Positions 46,589-58,362 of a stretch of DNA of 64,000 nucleotides are shown piece after piece; the stretch's first letter is position 1, and every line of letters begins with the position of its first letter. The notes below the pieces were generated by a model. The model was not told the DNA's origin. It did no database searches and saw nothing but the letters and a program-made list of their open reading frames with translations. The position numbers were made by a program, and so were the translations under genes. Location of the stretch: NCBI RefSeq assembly GCF_002105155.1, contig NW_019028998.1:558001-622000 (forward strand), written 5' to 3'. The DNA comes from Lobosporangium transversale. Lineage: Eukaryota; Mortierellomycota; Mortierellomycetes; Mortierellales; Mortierellaceae.

Positions 46589-48412
46589 GTTTCTAACGCG
46601 CGTAATATGTGTTACTATTTTTCGTTCTTCTCTTGCTTATTTTCTTTTTTATTCTTCATAAAAAAAAAAAAAAAAAAAAATAGTTTTAAATTTGTCCCAT
46701 AATGAATTGAATCGTATCTCTATCCACATTGAGAAATTGACTCAACTTAAAGCTTTGGTTCTCAACAACAACAAAATTAAAGTCGTTGACCATCTGGGTG
46801 GATTACTCGATCTCAATACCATCGTCCTCTCTCATAACCGTATTCAGCAACTACCCTCGTTCCCCAAACTTGAGAAATTGACAAAACTTTCTGCAGCCCA
46901 TAATGAGATTCGTCAGATCCCTGATTTATCAGATAACCCCTTGTTGAAAGAATTGAGATTGAACCATAACAAACTCGTCACCATTCCTGATACCCTCCGT
47001 CGTTGTGTTGCCTTGGACATCCTGGATTTGGGTCATAACCTTTTGAGAGACTGGAGCGACGTGGCCGCCTTGGGATCCTTGATGAAATTGACCAATTTGA
47101 GTCTCCAGGGGAATCCTATTTGTCAAAAGCCAGATTATAAAGAGAAGGTAATTTTTAATTTTTTTTTTTTTTTTTTTTTAACATAAAAAAAAAAAAAAAA
47201 AAAAAAAAGTCGGTTTCTAATAGATTATTATCATTAAAATAGATTTTAGAGCTTGTGCCATCACTAAGAGTATTGGATGGTGAACGTTTTGATCCAAAGT
47301 TCCTTCAGATCAAAGCCAAGCGTGCAGAGCACAAGGAGATGGTTGAAAAGATGAAGAAAAAGAAGGAGGACTTGGAGAAGAAGAAGATGCTCAAAAAAAT
47401 CAAACGTGGTGAGATTGATCCAGAGGCTGTTGATAAGGAAGTCCTTGCAGAAGCAGAACAGTTTGAGCGGCTGAAAAAGAAGAAGAAAACATCAAAAGCG
47501 GAAGATGATGTCGATAGCGGCGATGACGACAACAGCAACAGAAAGAAGGAGAAGAAGGAGAAGAAGGAGAAGAAGGAGAAGAAGGAGAGAAAGGATAAGA
47601 TGGATAAAAAAGAAAAGAAGACGCAAAAGATGGAAAAGGAAAAGGAAAAGGAAGGCAAGGAAGATAAAAAGTCTAAATCTTTGAAGCGGTCAAGAGATGC
47701 AAACGAGGACGACACGGGCTCGAATGCTGGGGGCGCTAAGAAAAGAAAGTCAACATTGTCATCCGTCTTCAAGGGCAATGGACCTCGTCCGCTCAGCGCC
47801 CTCGTACCATCGCTTCCAACGTCCTCTGTTGTTGACAGCGAGGGCGATGTGGACATGGAGAATGGCAGGGGCAAAGTAAAGAGAGCAGGATCAAATAATG
47901 AGACCAAGAAGGATGCAAAGAAGGCTGTCAAGAAAGAGGCCAAGAAAGAAAAGACAGCTGCTCTACTGGAAAAGAAGAAAACCGAGCGCGACGAGAAGAA
48001 GATGAAGAAGAAGGACAAGGAAAAGTCGGAATCTACTGCACTGGAAGGAGACTCATTCTTTGTAAGGCCTACAGAAGAAGAAGTCAAGATCAAGAAGGCT
48101 AAGCTCGAGAAGGCTACTCAGGCTGCTGCCGCCGGCTCAGCAACAACAACAACAACAAGCACTACAGCAAAGGCTACCATCCCAACTACCATCAACGCTC
48201 CCGGTATTAATACTACTGCTTCCGCTGCAACCGACAAACCTATGCGTGGACTGGATCCTGCGGAGAGTGCAAAGGCACGATCAGGTGTTGTGGCCGTTGT
48301 TGACAAGTCTGCACAGCTGGCCAAAAAGAACAAGAAGCCTAGCTTTGATATTACGGCGCTCGAGGCAGATGCAGATCCATTTGGTGGAGGAAAAGTCTCT
48401 GGATGGGATTAG
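46201..48412 (+). CDS. Leucine-rich repeat protein with long Lys/Glu-rich tail
   Basis: Exons 46201-46477, 46684-47147 and 47243-48412 join in phase to 636 residues. Residues 1 to about 260 are SDS22-type leucine-rich repeats (LKEINLSKKGINHI, LHKLNLSNNNLSS, LTLLNLSGNQLDSF, LKALVLNNNKIKVVDHL, LDILDLGHNLLRDW) closed by an LRR-cap-like NPICQKPDYKEKILELVPS and LRVLDGERF. The rest is highly charged Lys/Glu/Asp (KKEKKEKKEKKERKDK and similar) with Ala/Thr stretches, ending in PFGGGKVSGWD. LRRs of this type bind partner proteins; the basic tail suggests a nuclear or nucleolar role, which is only an inference. The specific orthologue is not recognised. Intron 1 has an A-run immediately before its TAG acceptor. 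Confidence 0.85.
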
Positions 48413-48646
48413 ATCTATTAGACCGGGCGTTCAAATCAATATTTTCATTTTTTGTATTTTTTGATCCATACCATAGTATCTCTTTCTTCATTTTGCATCT
48501 TCAAACATTACTTAATGAAAACTCATCGTCCTCCGTATGCGGAGGAAAATTTTGCAACGATTTTTTCTTTGCTCTGAATGCAAATTATATATGGGATTTA
48601 GTTGTTTTTTATTTGTATTTTTGTATTTTATTTTATTTTATTTTAT

Positions 48647-49226
48647 TTATTTCGTGATCTCCAATTGCCATGACATTACCCCGAGCTTCTCTTCCACCGA
48701 AAGTCTCTCCGGTACTGTTTCTGTATAAGGCTCCAACTCCCACAACAGAGTCATATTGGTCAGTTGTTGGTCCAGGAGCGTCGGTAACTCATCCTGACCG
48801 GAATCCTTCAATTCATGAATGGTTTGCAATGCTTCCAGAATCGATTCCTTTAGCCCGATCTCATCTAAGGCCTGCTCAAAGACATGCTGAATATACGAGG
48901 ACATGTCCAGCGGTGTTGCCTGTGTTCCTGGAATGATGTGAGTTATCAACCTTGGATCTGGAATGTATCCTCGTGTCATTGACATGGTTGTCATAGTGGT
49001 TATCAGATCGCTATGACTATCTTCATCTGGTCTTTTGTTCTGTTGGTCTTCTTTCTCGTTTTCTTCATTTTCATCTTCTTCTTCCCGTTGTTGTTGTTGT
49101 TGTTGTGCTTTTTGAGCTTCAAGAATCGCGTCAATGCCTATGATCTCTGGTGGAGAAGCTTGCTGGATCTGTGCAATTAGTTTCTGACGGATCCTATTCA
49201 TCCTTGTAATAACATCTTGAACTATT

Positions 49227-49282
<56 letters not shown>

Positions 49283-49870
49283 GTAAACCGCATTAATCCA
49301 ACAAGTACAGCGAATGCGTCCTTTTTTTTTTTTCTTTCTTATAATCCCTGTCTTTTGAAAGTTAAAAAAAAAAAAAATTACGTTGATCTATCACTGCAGT
49401 CAATTCATCGATTGCTCTTATAACGGCTATTTTTATATGTATTTTTTTAAAAAAAAAAAAAAAAAATTAATGCATTTAGTCTGACTGAAAAAAAAAAAAA
49501 AAAAAAAAAATTCGTTCTTACAAGTTCGTGCACTCTTGAGGGCCGTTATCCCCTGGGTGTTATACTTCTTCCACTCGGTTGTCGATCTATGCTCCCCTCA
49601 CCCAAAAATAAATAAATAAAAAAAAATAAAAATAAAATAAAACAACGGCTCATTGATTAGTTTTTTAATCTAGTTTATTTCATACATTCATTCATTCATT
49701 CCTTTCTTGCTAAAAAGTTGATGCAATTGCAGTTGCATTTGTTTGTTTTTTTTTAAACAATCCAGCATTTACAATTGTCGAAAGTCTGTTGTTGTAGTTA
49801 ATATCCGTGCCAAGTAATCTCGTTCTCTGTTAGTCAGTGTCTTTGACGTTTGTAAGCTGTGTTTACTCAT
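48647..49870 (-). CDS. Unrecognised coiled-coil protein built from small exons
   Basis: No family is recognised. Four exons on the minus strand keep phase: 49773-49870, 49522-49586, 49382-49426 and 48647-49221, giving 260 residues. The splice joins read through as RILTTTTDFRQLSTTEWKKY, then ALKSARTSVIRAIDELTAV and VIDQLQDVITRMNRIRQKL, a continuous amphipathic helix with heptad-like spacing, which strongly supports the model. A Gln/Glu-rich linker follows and a second helical part (IQHVFEQALDEIGLKESIL, LLDQQLTNMTLLWELEPY). The size and coiled-coil layout recall kinetochore or other small scaffold subunits, but I have no motif to support that. Introns hold TA, ATT and A/T homopolymer repeats. 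Confidence 0.75.
49222..49277. repeat. ATT then TA microsatellite at an intron 3' end
   Basis: A TTA trinucleotide run passes into about 18 TA dinucleotides. On the gene's strand this sits directly upstream of the acceptor of the last exon of the coiled-coil gene. Confidence 0.9.
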
Positions 49871-49946
49871 TTTTTGTATTATAAAAAATAAAAGGATGTG
49901 TATTGTTGTAAAAAAAAAAAAAAAAAAAAAAAAAGCCAAAACTATA

Positions 49947-49983
<37 letters not shown>

Positions 49984-50195
49984 GTGTGTCTACAAATACA
50001 CGAGAGATCGCTCATTAAGATAAAAAAAAAAAAAAAAAAAAGGCACAGCAACAAAGAAACTTGCAGAAAGAAAAATGTTAAATGAAAATGAAATACGGAA
50101 AGAATATATGGAAGGAAAAAGTCTAGATTACAGACAAAGGTAGGAGTATTATATGAGATTATAAAAAAAAAATAAAAATAAAAAAAAAGGCCTTT
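49871..50195. other. Spacer upstream of the coiled-coil gene
   Basis: This 325 nt spacer contains three homopolymer runs (A near 49910-49934, T near 49960-49983, A near 50021-50041). It holds the promoter of the coiled-coil gene and the 3' end of the GATA gene. Nothing else is visible. Confidence 0.5.
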
Positions 50196-53100
50196 TCAAG
50201 GCCTCCTTGGTAGAGGGTATGTGTAAGATGGCGCTGGTGCATAACGCGATGGAGACGCTGCCTGGTTGTGATGCGGTGGAGGCGGTAGCTGCTGTTGCTG
50301 AGGAGGTGGATGCGGCTGCAGCTGTGGTTGCGATGGTGGTGGTGGAGGCCCATGACCATGAGCGTGACCATGACTATGACCATGACCATGCCCATGCGAA
50401 GGTGGAGGTGGTCCATACCCATGCCCAATAGGGGGTGAGTGTGTCACAGGAGGGGAGCTGGATGCTCCAGAATGATGTGAATCCAAGGCATGGTCCAAAC
50501 CATTGAGTACTGCTGCTGCTCTTCCCAATAGCATCGACAGATGGGACACCTCACGCTGCAAGTCCTTGCGCGTCTGCTGTAGAACATCTGTGTTTGTCGA
50601 AGATGCTGGCGCCACATGATTACCTGATGCCCCAATGGCTGCCCCATTCATCGGCATAGACGGCGGTGAGGGTTGTCGTCCATGCCCATTATAGTGATGA
50701 TGGTGAGGCGGTGGAGGACCCTGTTCTTGTTGGTGTAGCAAGTCTGTTGCCCTTGGGAGAGGCTGATGATGACTCTGGTGCGGAGGATGTGGAAGCGAAA
50801 TAGGCGGCAAGTGCGCCGAATTACCACCACCAGATCCAGCACGTTCACGATCCACATGTGGATCACTCGGGCCTGAATGATGGTAAGGTGCTGAATAACC
50901 AGAGCTGTTCGGCATGACATTACTCTGAGTCGGTGACGATCCCGTGCTATAATGATGCCCTCCTTGTGCTGGCGGCATTGAGGCCCCTTGAGATTGAGGT
51001 GACTCTGGTGGACGATAATCATGTCCTGGTCCTGGTGGAGGTGGACCTTGGTTGCGATACGGCTGATGAGGATGATGATATGGTGGGTACCTCGAGTAGT
51101 GTGGTGGCGATCCTGGCGGTGGCGGGCCAGTCGAATGTACGATGCCTGTAGATGACAACCGAATATTAGTTGAAGACGTCGACACAGTACTATATCCAGG
51201 CAGACGCTGGTTCCATCCTGAAGCATATTGTGAGCTGGGATGCATTCCCTCTTCTAAATCTCGAGGAGCGTGACCATTATGTGCATAGGAATGTGGGGGG
51301 TGTTGATACATTGGATGTTGAGTCTGATTGTGAGCTTTAGAATACAGTGGCATCGACTGCTGCGATGGTGGCGGTGGCGCCATGTGTTGCATTTCTCTGT
51401 CGTCATGTCTGACTGTCGAACCAGGATGGTTAGGTCCGCCTGAAGAACTCAGAGTCATAAGACTGGCTAACGCTGTGTTGGTCTTAACATCACTATTGAC
51501 CATAGAAGGTGCACTTCCTTGATGTGGCTGTGGCGGCATAGAATGTGGTGGAACGTGATGTACAGGATAGCGTGACATACTCGCAGAGGGCGTTGAATGA
51601 TAATGTCTATTGACTGAATGTGCGCTCGGCATGTATCGAGACGGCCCCAAGTGTGCATGACCATGTGGGTATCCTTCCTGCGATCGAGATTGCTGCTGAG
51701 AGTATGAGGACCCTTGGTGGTGAGGTGAGTTGGAATGATGATGGTTCTGCTCACCATTGCTAATATTATCAATAGGCGACATACTGCGGCGATAACTGTT
51801 TGATCCCTGCTCACGCTGGCTTCGATCAGGATAATCATTCCCAGACGGTTTGGGCAGAATGTACTCCTCCATGGATGGACCTCCTCTGGCTCCATTAGAG
51901 CTCTGAATCCGTCTACGTTTGGGATCTCCTTGTCCTTCCATGCTAGACGTTGGAGGCGATGATCGTGGACCCTGCAGGGAAGGATATCGAGTTCCTTGAA
52001 GTTGAGATGGTTGCTGTGGCTGCAAATGCTGTGGTTGGTGTCTCATATTCTGAGAAACCGATGGCGGTGGGCTAGGTGGGATCACGCGCTTCCTGCGCCT
52101 AATGACCGCACGCTTCATTGTTACAGGACGATGGACATTGTGCAGTTTGTAATAAAGTCCGCACGCATTGCAGATCGTATTGCCACTGCTATCTCGACGC
52201 CAAAGAGGAGTTGTGGTTGTTCGACAATTGGCGCATACAAGGTGTTGACGATTTGACTGTTGTTGATTGTAGGAAGGGCATCCTGAACATGTATGCGTTC
52301 CTCCTGCACCATTACAGTTGCCATCTCCTGGGCAAGGTTCAGTCTCCGAAGGCTTTTCTTCTGACTCCTGTGAGGCTGCCTTTGTGGACTCAGCAGTGGA
52401 CCTTTCATCATCCAATGATGCTCCATCTATCGAAGAAGGCCCAGATTTGCTCGTTGGGTTCAAAGATGCAGCTCGAACATTCCCATCTTCTAGATCGTCT
52501 GTTTCGCCAGTTGCAGTATCGCCCTTCTTGAGACCCATGTTGCGCTTGAGCCATGGTGGTCTTGTTAGATTCCTTGCTTTGTAGTACAGACCTAAGTATT
52601 GCCGAGCAAATAGTTATAAAACAAGGCAATATATATAAAAAAAATAAAAATAAAAAAAAAAAAAAAAAAGCGAGTTAGTTATGACACTTTTATACTAAAG
52701 TAATTAATATATGACATTAAAGTACATTAACTAAAATAAAGTGATAACTAAAATAATCAATACTACGATGTGATGCAATGCAATGGCAAAGTCGACTGAA
52801 ATTGAGTTTAAACTGTGTGTGACCCAAACCAGCGCCATCTCGATGCTCTCTCTCATCATTGTACAATCACAAAAATAAAAGTGAATAGGAGGGAGAGAAA
52901 GAGATCAGCTTGATCAAGTAAAGGAATAAGGATAGATAGACAAGGGACCCCATCATACAAAAAAAAAAAAAAAAAAAAAAAAAAACCATCCTGTTCTTTT
53001 TACTCTGTGTGTGCACCACGTGCAGAAGACACAATAAGAGTCCATCAAGCACGAGAGAAGAAGAAGAAGAACTGAAGTGAACAATCAATCAATCCAGCTA

Positions 53101-53324
53101 TCACTACATCAAGGACCATTTCAGATCAAAACAATCTAAACAATCTAAACAATCAAAAAATCTCCTCCAACAAACAAATAACCCATCAACCAATCCCAAC
53201 CAACCAAAGCTTGCCTTCTTTTTGTTTGTCCTAAAATAACCCCTTTGTTGTGTACAGTAACAGTTGTACGAGACAGCCTCATCTCACTCACTCTTTTCAC
53301 TCCAACCCGCACTCTGTTTTTGCT

Positions 53325-53357
<33 letters not shown>

Positions 53358-54033
53358 CATTCTTCTTTCCCGATAATACATGAATACATGAGGAACGGAT
53401 GGATGGGATGAATGGGATACATGAGCTTTTCATTTTGCCCTGTTCTTTTATCGATCTATTACTCCATGGACATTAAATGTGATATTCTAAACATTTCCAC
53501 TCTTTTCCTTTCTCTCTCTCTCCATGTGCAACCTGCTCTCTGTTTTTCTTGTGATTGTCGTCTTACTTGGTGTCTAATCGCGATCAAACTTTTTTCTTTT
53601 TTTTTTTCCCACCATTATATTACTGTGTGAGGGATGAATATCGTATTGAAATGACCGACAAATATTTTAGATATCATATAATATCATGTTAAACTATACT
53701 AACAGATAATGAGAAAGCGTGGAAGGAGGGCAGAAAGATAGCGAGATTGCAGAAATGGCCCATCCCTTTTGTTTATATCTCTTATTAAGCCTAGATTCTC
53801 ACAAATCCTTTGTTTGGCTGTAGTCGTGTGATGGCTAAAGGAACATTTTGAATGCATTTTTTTTTTCCTTCAGTGGACAACAATAACCAATGATTGATTT
53901 GGTATTTACTAATGGCTATCCCTTTTCCTCCTAGTGCTCATTCCACACATCTTAACGCACGCGAAGAAACCATGATAGCCTTGGTCTTCTTTCTCTAATA
54001 TGTTGCCATGTCCAATAATGTGTCCATGTCCAT

Positions 54034-54068
<35 letters not shown>

Positions 54069-55721
54069 CCACGGTAAATAAATCCGCCATCTCCAATCTC
54101 TCTCCGGCGCACAATGTGTTTGCCCTCTGAAACATCTTTTGAACTATTTCCCCTCGGAAATAAAAAAAAAAAAAAAAAAAAAAAAAAAAGTGGACTTACC
54201 ACATGCATTACAGATCGTTTGTCCATCGCTGGCGCGTCGCCAAAGAGGGGTTTTGGTAGTACCACAGTTAGCACAGCTGGTACCTGTGACTCCTGGTTTG
54301 GATTCCTTCTTGACAGCACTTCCCAAGGTTTTGTTGGGCTGTGAGGATCCAGCTGCATCTGTCCCTGACTTTGTACTCGGGTTTGGTGACAGAGTCTTGG
54401 ATCTTGAATCATCTTCATTGGCGAGTGTTGAGGATGAATCAGGCGATGCCAACCTCTTCTTGCCTTGGGTTGAGGACAGAGATTCGACAGAGATATCGAC
54501 CATGTTTGCATCCCGATCATCTGGTCGGCTCAGATCATGTTCCATCTCCATCCCAGATTCCCGGTCTATCTCAACATCACTCTCACCCATCTCTTCATCA
54601 CCCACTACCTCATACTCTTCACCCTCCATCTCATATACCTCCTCGTATTCCTCTTCTTGCTTTACTCTGTACAATGCAGATGGATGATCATCTTTTGAGG
54701 CAATATCTCCGTCCTGAGTTTTTGATTGTGGGAAATGAGGTTGCTGCGAGTGTGCTTTTGGGCTGGAGATATGGATATCCTCATACTTTGATGCTGGCGT
54801 TGGATAGGCATTCGAGTAACTGCTGCCTCCCAGATGGCGTAGACTAGCATCTGCCTTGTTGAAAGAAGAGAGTGGGGCTGAGGAGATGTGGGGATGTGAA
54901 GGATAGGGCTTTGGGGAGATGATGGTCGTTTCGGTGACGGAGGAAAGAGAAGAGAGCGGTGCGCTGGTGGAAATTCTACTTCTCAGTGAAGATGACAAAG
55001 CGTTTGAAGTAGGGATCGGGCGACCCTTATCAATGTTGTTCATACTAGAACTAGAGGTCATGGAGGAAGGGGAGGGTGAGAGTGAGGTGGGGGTCGGTGC
55101 AGGAGGGCCTGTAGAAGATGTAGGGGAGGCTAAGGGTGCCGTTACTGCCTCGCCTGGAACAGAGGACGACGACAAAGGACCGGGCGAAATAGCTTCTGTT
55201 TTGACTGTTGATATTGTTGGCGCTGATGTTGATGCTGATACTGATGGTAAGGATGATGGCTGTGTAGGGGAAGAAACTGAAGGTGAAGGCGAAAGCGGAG
55301 CCAAGATCGGTGATGAGGACGCGACTGCTGAAGGAGCAGGCGGGGTGACAGGGGAAGATGGTGTCCTTGAAGCCATTGAATTGTCCTGGTGCTGTTTCTG
55401 GGTGTCTATTGGTAAAGGGTGAGTCTGTGTCGTAGTTTGGCTATGACCGGGTGGACTAGGGGCTGTGGTGATAATTGATGATGATTCTGCAGATGGCGTT
55501 GCAGCAGAGACAGATACAAGTGATGCGGATACTGTCGTCATGGGTTCTGTTGTTAAAGTTACTGCTGATACTGATGATGATGTTTCTTTTATTGAAGTCG
55601 TTAAAGTGGAAGTGGCAGTTGAAGTTGTATCAGGGTCTGAATGCAGCTTCACGGCTGGAGAGCTGTCCGCGTGTGGGCCAGCAGGTGCTGCGACGACTGG
55701 TGCTGTTTCAGCCAGCGACAT
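50196..55721 (-). CDS. sreA: Two-finger GATA transcription factor of the SreA/Urbs1/Fep1 siderophore-repressor type
   Basis: Iron-sensing repressor of siderophore and iron-uptake genes in fungi. Exons 54200-55721 and 50196-52591 flank a 1,608 nt intron and join in phase inside finger 1 (ICNACG then LYYKARNLTRPPWLKRN), giving 1305 residues. Finger 1 (about 483-508) is CANCGTTKTPLWRR..CNAC and finger 2 (627-651) CANCRTTTTPLWRR..CNAC, both C-X2-C-X17-C-X2-C. Between them is the diagnostic iron-binding cysteine region CPGDGNCNGAGGTHTCSGC (Cys 594, 600, 609, 612). Finger 2 is followed by a basic MKRAVIRRRKR. The N-terminus is Ser/Thr/Pro-rich. The C-terminal half is His/Pro/Ser-rich, with a helical LQREVSHLSMLLGRAAAVL and a HGHGHGHSHGHAHGHG run. 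The protein is about twice the size of ascomycete SreA. The start at 55721 (MSLAETAP) is chosen over an in-frame Met at 55832. Confidence 0.9.
50347..50399 (-). repeat. His-Gly coding repeat in the GATA factor
   Basis: Tandem CAT/CAC-GGN codons encode HGHGHGHSHGHAHGHG between two poly-Pro runs near the C-terminus of the SreA-like protein. Confidence 0.9.
52592..54199 (-). other. 1.6 kb intron in the GATA gene
   Basis: The donor GTAAGT follows finger-1 codon NACG and the acceptor TACTTAG precedes LYYK. The intron contains long T- and A-runs (about 53330-53357, 54035-54068, 54160-54189), a CACGTG at 53017 and no in-phase exon that I could identify. Confidence 0.7.
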
Positions 55722-56771
55722 GTACAGATGGAAGAGTGATGCAAAGGGGGCTATGTCAATTTTATATAGAAGAGGCAAGTGATCAAGGAAAAAAGGAGAA
55801 AGAAAATGAGAATTAGCTTGGACATGGACCATGAAGGGGATTTCATGGAGTGGAGCGAGACATGCTTTTTTTTTTTTTTTTTTAGGTTACCTTGTATTTA
55901 TTTTTTATTATTTTAATGAGAAATAGAATGAAGAAAAAGAGGGGGGAGGGATGATTAAGATAGTGGGATGAGGATGAGATGGGGAGTAAGGGAGCGGAGA
56001 GAGCAAGACAAGGCGAAGTAAAAGAGTATGAGTGAAAGAAGAATCAAATCAAAAGGAGTAGAGATAAAATTTGAATGTGCATGAACAGGCGTTATAATGA
56101 TATAAAGAATAGGGAAGAGAGCGAAAAGGAGTGAGAAGAGGGGAGAGAGGAGGAGAAGGTAAAAAAGAGGGCCCAGGTGATAAAATGGTGGACGAATCTT
56201 ATCTTGTGCGTTGTTGAGATACACTATCACAAAATAATATCAAATCAAATCATATCAGTGTCTGTAGACAACTTGTCTTGCCTCAATCTGCTGATCAAGT
56301 GAGAAAACTTTTTTTTCCCGAAAGACGCATGAGCTGTGAGGCAACAATAATTTTCTCTCTTTCCCAATGATTCTTGCATTTGTTTTTTTATTTATGATTA
56401 ACATCTTGCTTGATATTCAAATAAAAATAGACTCGACTCGATCCATCATTATGCTCCTTAATAAAAATAGTCACGTTGCTACCCAATCAACCTTTTTTTA
56501 TTTTATTTTATACACTTGCTGCCCTTGGCCTTTTGTGTCTGATCTCTTATAATCATCATCGTCCCAGCTTTGCAATCTGTCTGTCCATTTTTTTATCAAA
56601 CCATCTATTTTTGTTTCTTCAAGGTAAGCATTCCATCTGGTTCAGCAAATGTGCTGCACATTACTTCCTTACCCTCTACATCCAGATCGCTAACTCTTTA
56701 ATTTTAATCATCTTGGACGAAAATAGCTTTTCTTTCAACCCATCACTTTTAACCCTCAACTTTCTACAATA
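55722..56771. other. Divergent intergenic region, GATA factor / Yra1
   Basis: This is the 1 kb promoter region shared by the iron regulator and the mRNA export adaptor. It has purine-rich sequence around 55930-56170 and a T-run near 55868-55883. I see no open frame with conserved features. Confidence 0.5.
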
Positions 56772-57915
56772 ATGTCCAACGCCGTTGATGCTCTCGATAT
56801 GTCTCTTGATGACATCATCAAGACTCAAAAATCCAACCGCCGCACTAACGGTCCTCGTGGCGGTCGTGGAGGCCCTCGTGCATCCGGCCCTACCCGCACT
56901 GGACGCCAGAGCCGTGATAATAAGCCCTACACTGCCGGTGCTCAGCAGTACCGCAATAATGCCTCTGCAGCACCTCTTCACACATCTGTCATTCGCCAGA
57001 ACACTCCCGATGGCTCCAAGATGCAGGTCTCGAACCTTGACCGCCAAGTCTCTGCCGAGGACCTGAAGGTAAATTGACGGAGACGAATATTTGACTGGAC
57101 TGGACTGGACTGGACTGGACTGGACTGGCCTGAACTAAGCTGGGCTAGACTGAACCAGAGGGGCAAGGCGCTTGCTAATACAAGAACCAGGCGAGCCTCG
57201 TGTCTCCTCTGCGTATCATGCTATCTGGTGTTCTCCATTACCACCGACCTTGATCATCGCGATCTGTCCTTGATCTTTATACAGAGTCACATTGGCTCTA
57301 GCTTATGCGGCTATTTCTCTACACTGTTCTCTTTGTGCGCTTCGAAACCAAGTCAACTCGGTTGCCAAGATGATGAATCGAAATGGTTGGATCGAAAGAA
57401 CACAGGGAGAGTGGTCGTAGCGCTTTGAGGACAATGGGCAGTGGGTTGCTAAAAATGTGGCGGTGATGTTTATCCAGTTACTGCGTGTATCCTATCTTGT
57501 TCAGACGTACCAGAGCCATGACAAAAAAAAAAAAAAAAAAAAAAAAAGATCAAACCAAACGTGGACTCGACTCTAACGGACGCCCATCTCGCACACTCTC
57601 CCACTCTCCTTCATGAATATCTCTCCTCCCCATCTCTCCTTTCCTTTTGTCCTCTCATTTCCCGACGGTGTCCATGTTGGCTCTTAAAAAAAACTGGAAT
57701 GTATGTACGCCGTCATTTAGCTTGTCTTTTCATCCAGAGTTGGACCTCTCAAGAAGTGCACTTTGATGTACGACCAGAGCGGGAAGTCAACTGGTACAGC
57801 TGTCATCCATTTTGTTCGAGTCGGAGATGCCGCTGTTGCCTATAACAAATTTAACGGAGTCCCCCTTGATGGTAATTGTTGTTGTAATTGACTATAATTA
57901 TATATTGCTTTTGAC

Positions 57916-57946
<31 letters not shown>

Positions 57947-58362
57947 GTGGAACCTTTTACTAATCATTTGCTGCATCTTGGATAATTCATAGGACGCCCT
58001 ATGAAGATTGAAATTCTCTTGACACCCACTGTTGCTCAGGCTGTCCTTCCCCCTGCACAAGCACCAAGGTAAGACATGATTTCACAAATATTGAATAAGA
58101 ATTGTTTTTGGCTCTGATGATTTAGACTGATTTTTTTATTTTATTTATTTATTTATTCATTTATTTATTTATTTATTTCTACTCGATCAGGGCATTGACC
58201 AACAATAACCAGGGACAACAACGAAACCCAGGCCACAGCCGTGGTAGCCGTGGAGGTCGTGGACGTGGACGTGGAGGTCGTAGCCATGGCGAGAAGAGAG
58301 AAACCAAGACTGTGGATCAGTTAGATGCTGAGATGAATGACTACATGCAAGTCGATTCCTAA
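56772..58362 (+). CDS. YRA1: mRNA export adaptor Yra1/ALY (REF family)
   Basis: TREX component that recruits the export receptor Mex67/NXF1 to mRNA in the nucleus. Exons 56772-57068, 57721-57871, 57993-58068 and 58191-58362 give 231 residues. The N-terminal UAP56/Sub2-binding motif is DALDMSLDDIIKTQ, followed by an RGG-rich stretch. The RRM runs from SKMQVSNLDRQVSAEDLK across the first intron into LVFSSRVGPLKKCTLMYD, then AVIHFVRVGDAAVAYNKF and GRPMKIEILL. A second Arg/Gly box (RGGRGRGRGGR) precedes the C-terminal Sub2-binding motif QLDAEMNDYMQVDS. The acceptor at 57720 (CGTCATTTAG) was chosen because it restores the conserved RRM helix without a gap. The first intron, 652 nt, is far longer than the others. 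Confidence 0.94.
57069..57720 (+). other. Long first intron of the Yra1/ALY gene
   Basis: This 652 nt intron splits the RRM. It begins GTAAAT, holds a seven-copy ACTGG repeat and a long A-run near 57523-57547, and ends CGTCATTTAG. In budding yeast an unusually long, poorly spliced YRA1 intron mediates autoregulation. Confidence 0.75.
57094..57128. repeat. ACTGG pentamer, 7 copies
   Basis: Seven tandem ACTGG units can be read directly about 25 nt into the long Yra1/ALY intron. Confidence 0.95.

Noticed and set aside
47305-48093. 262-codon minus-strand frame, Ser/Phe-rich
   Set aside because: It is the antisense shadow of the Lys/Glu-rich tail of the LRR protein, whose plus-strand frame continues from clear leucine-rich repeats.
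50207-50431. Plus-strand Val/Ala/His frame and the minus-strand frame shifted relative to the GATA gene
   Set aside because: Both are frame shadows of the His-Pro-Gly repeat coding region of the SreA-like protein.
53909-54520. Minus-strand frame inside and across the GATA intron
   Set aside because: Its upstream half is a frame shadow of the finger-1 exon and its centre is a homopolymer translation. It is not in phase with the GATA reading frame.
57369-57470. Possible C/D-box snoRNA in the long Yra1 intron
   Set aside because: A C-box-like ATGATGA occurs at 57370-57376 but I found no D box (CTGA) at a suitable distance and no terminal stem.
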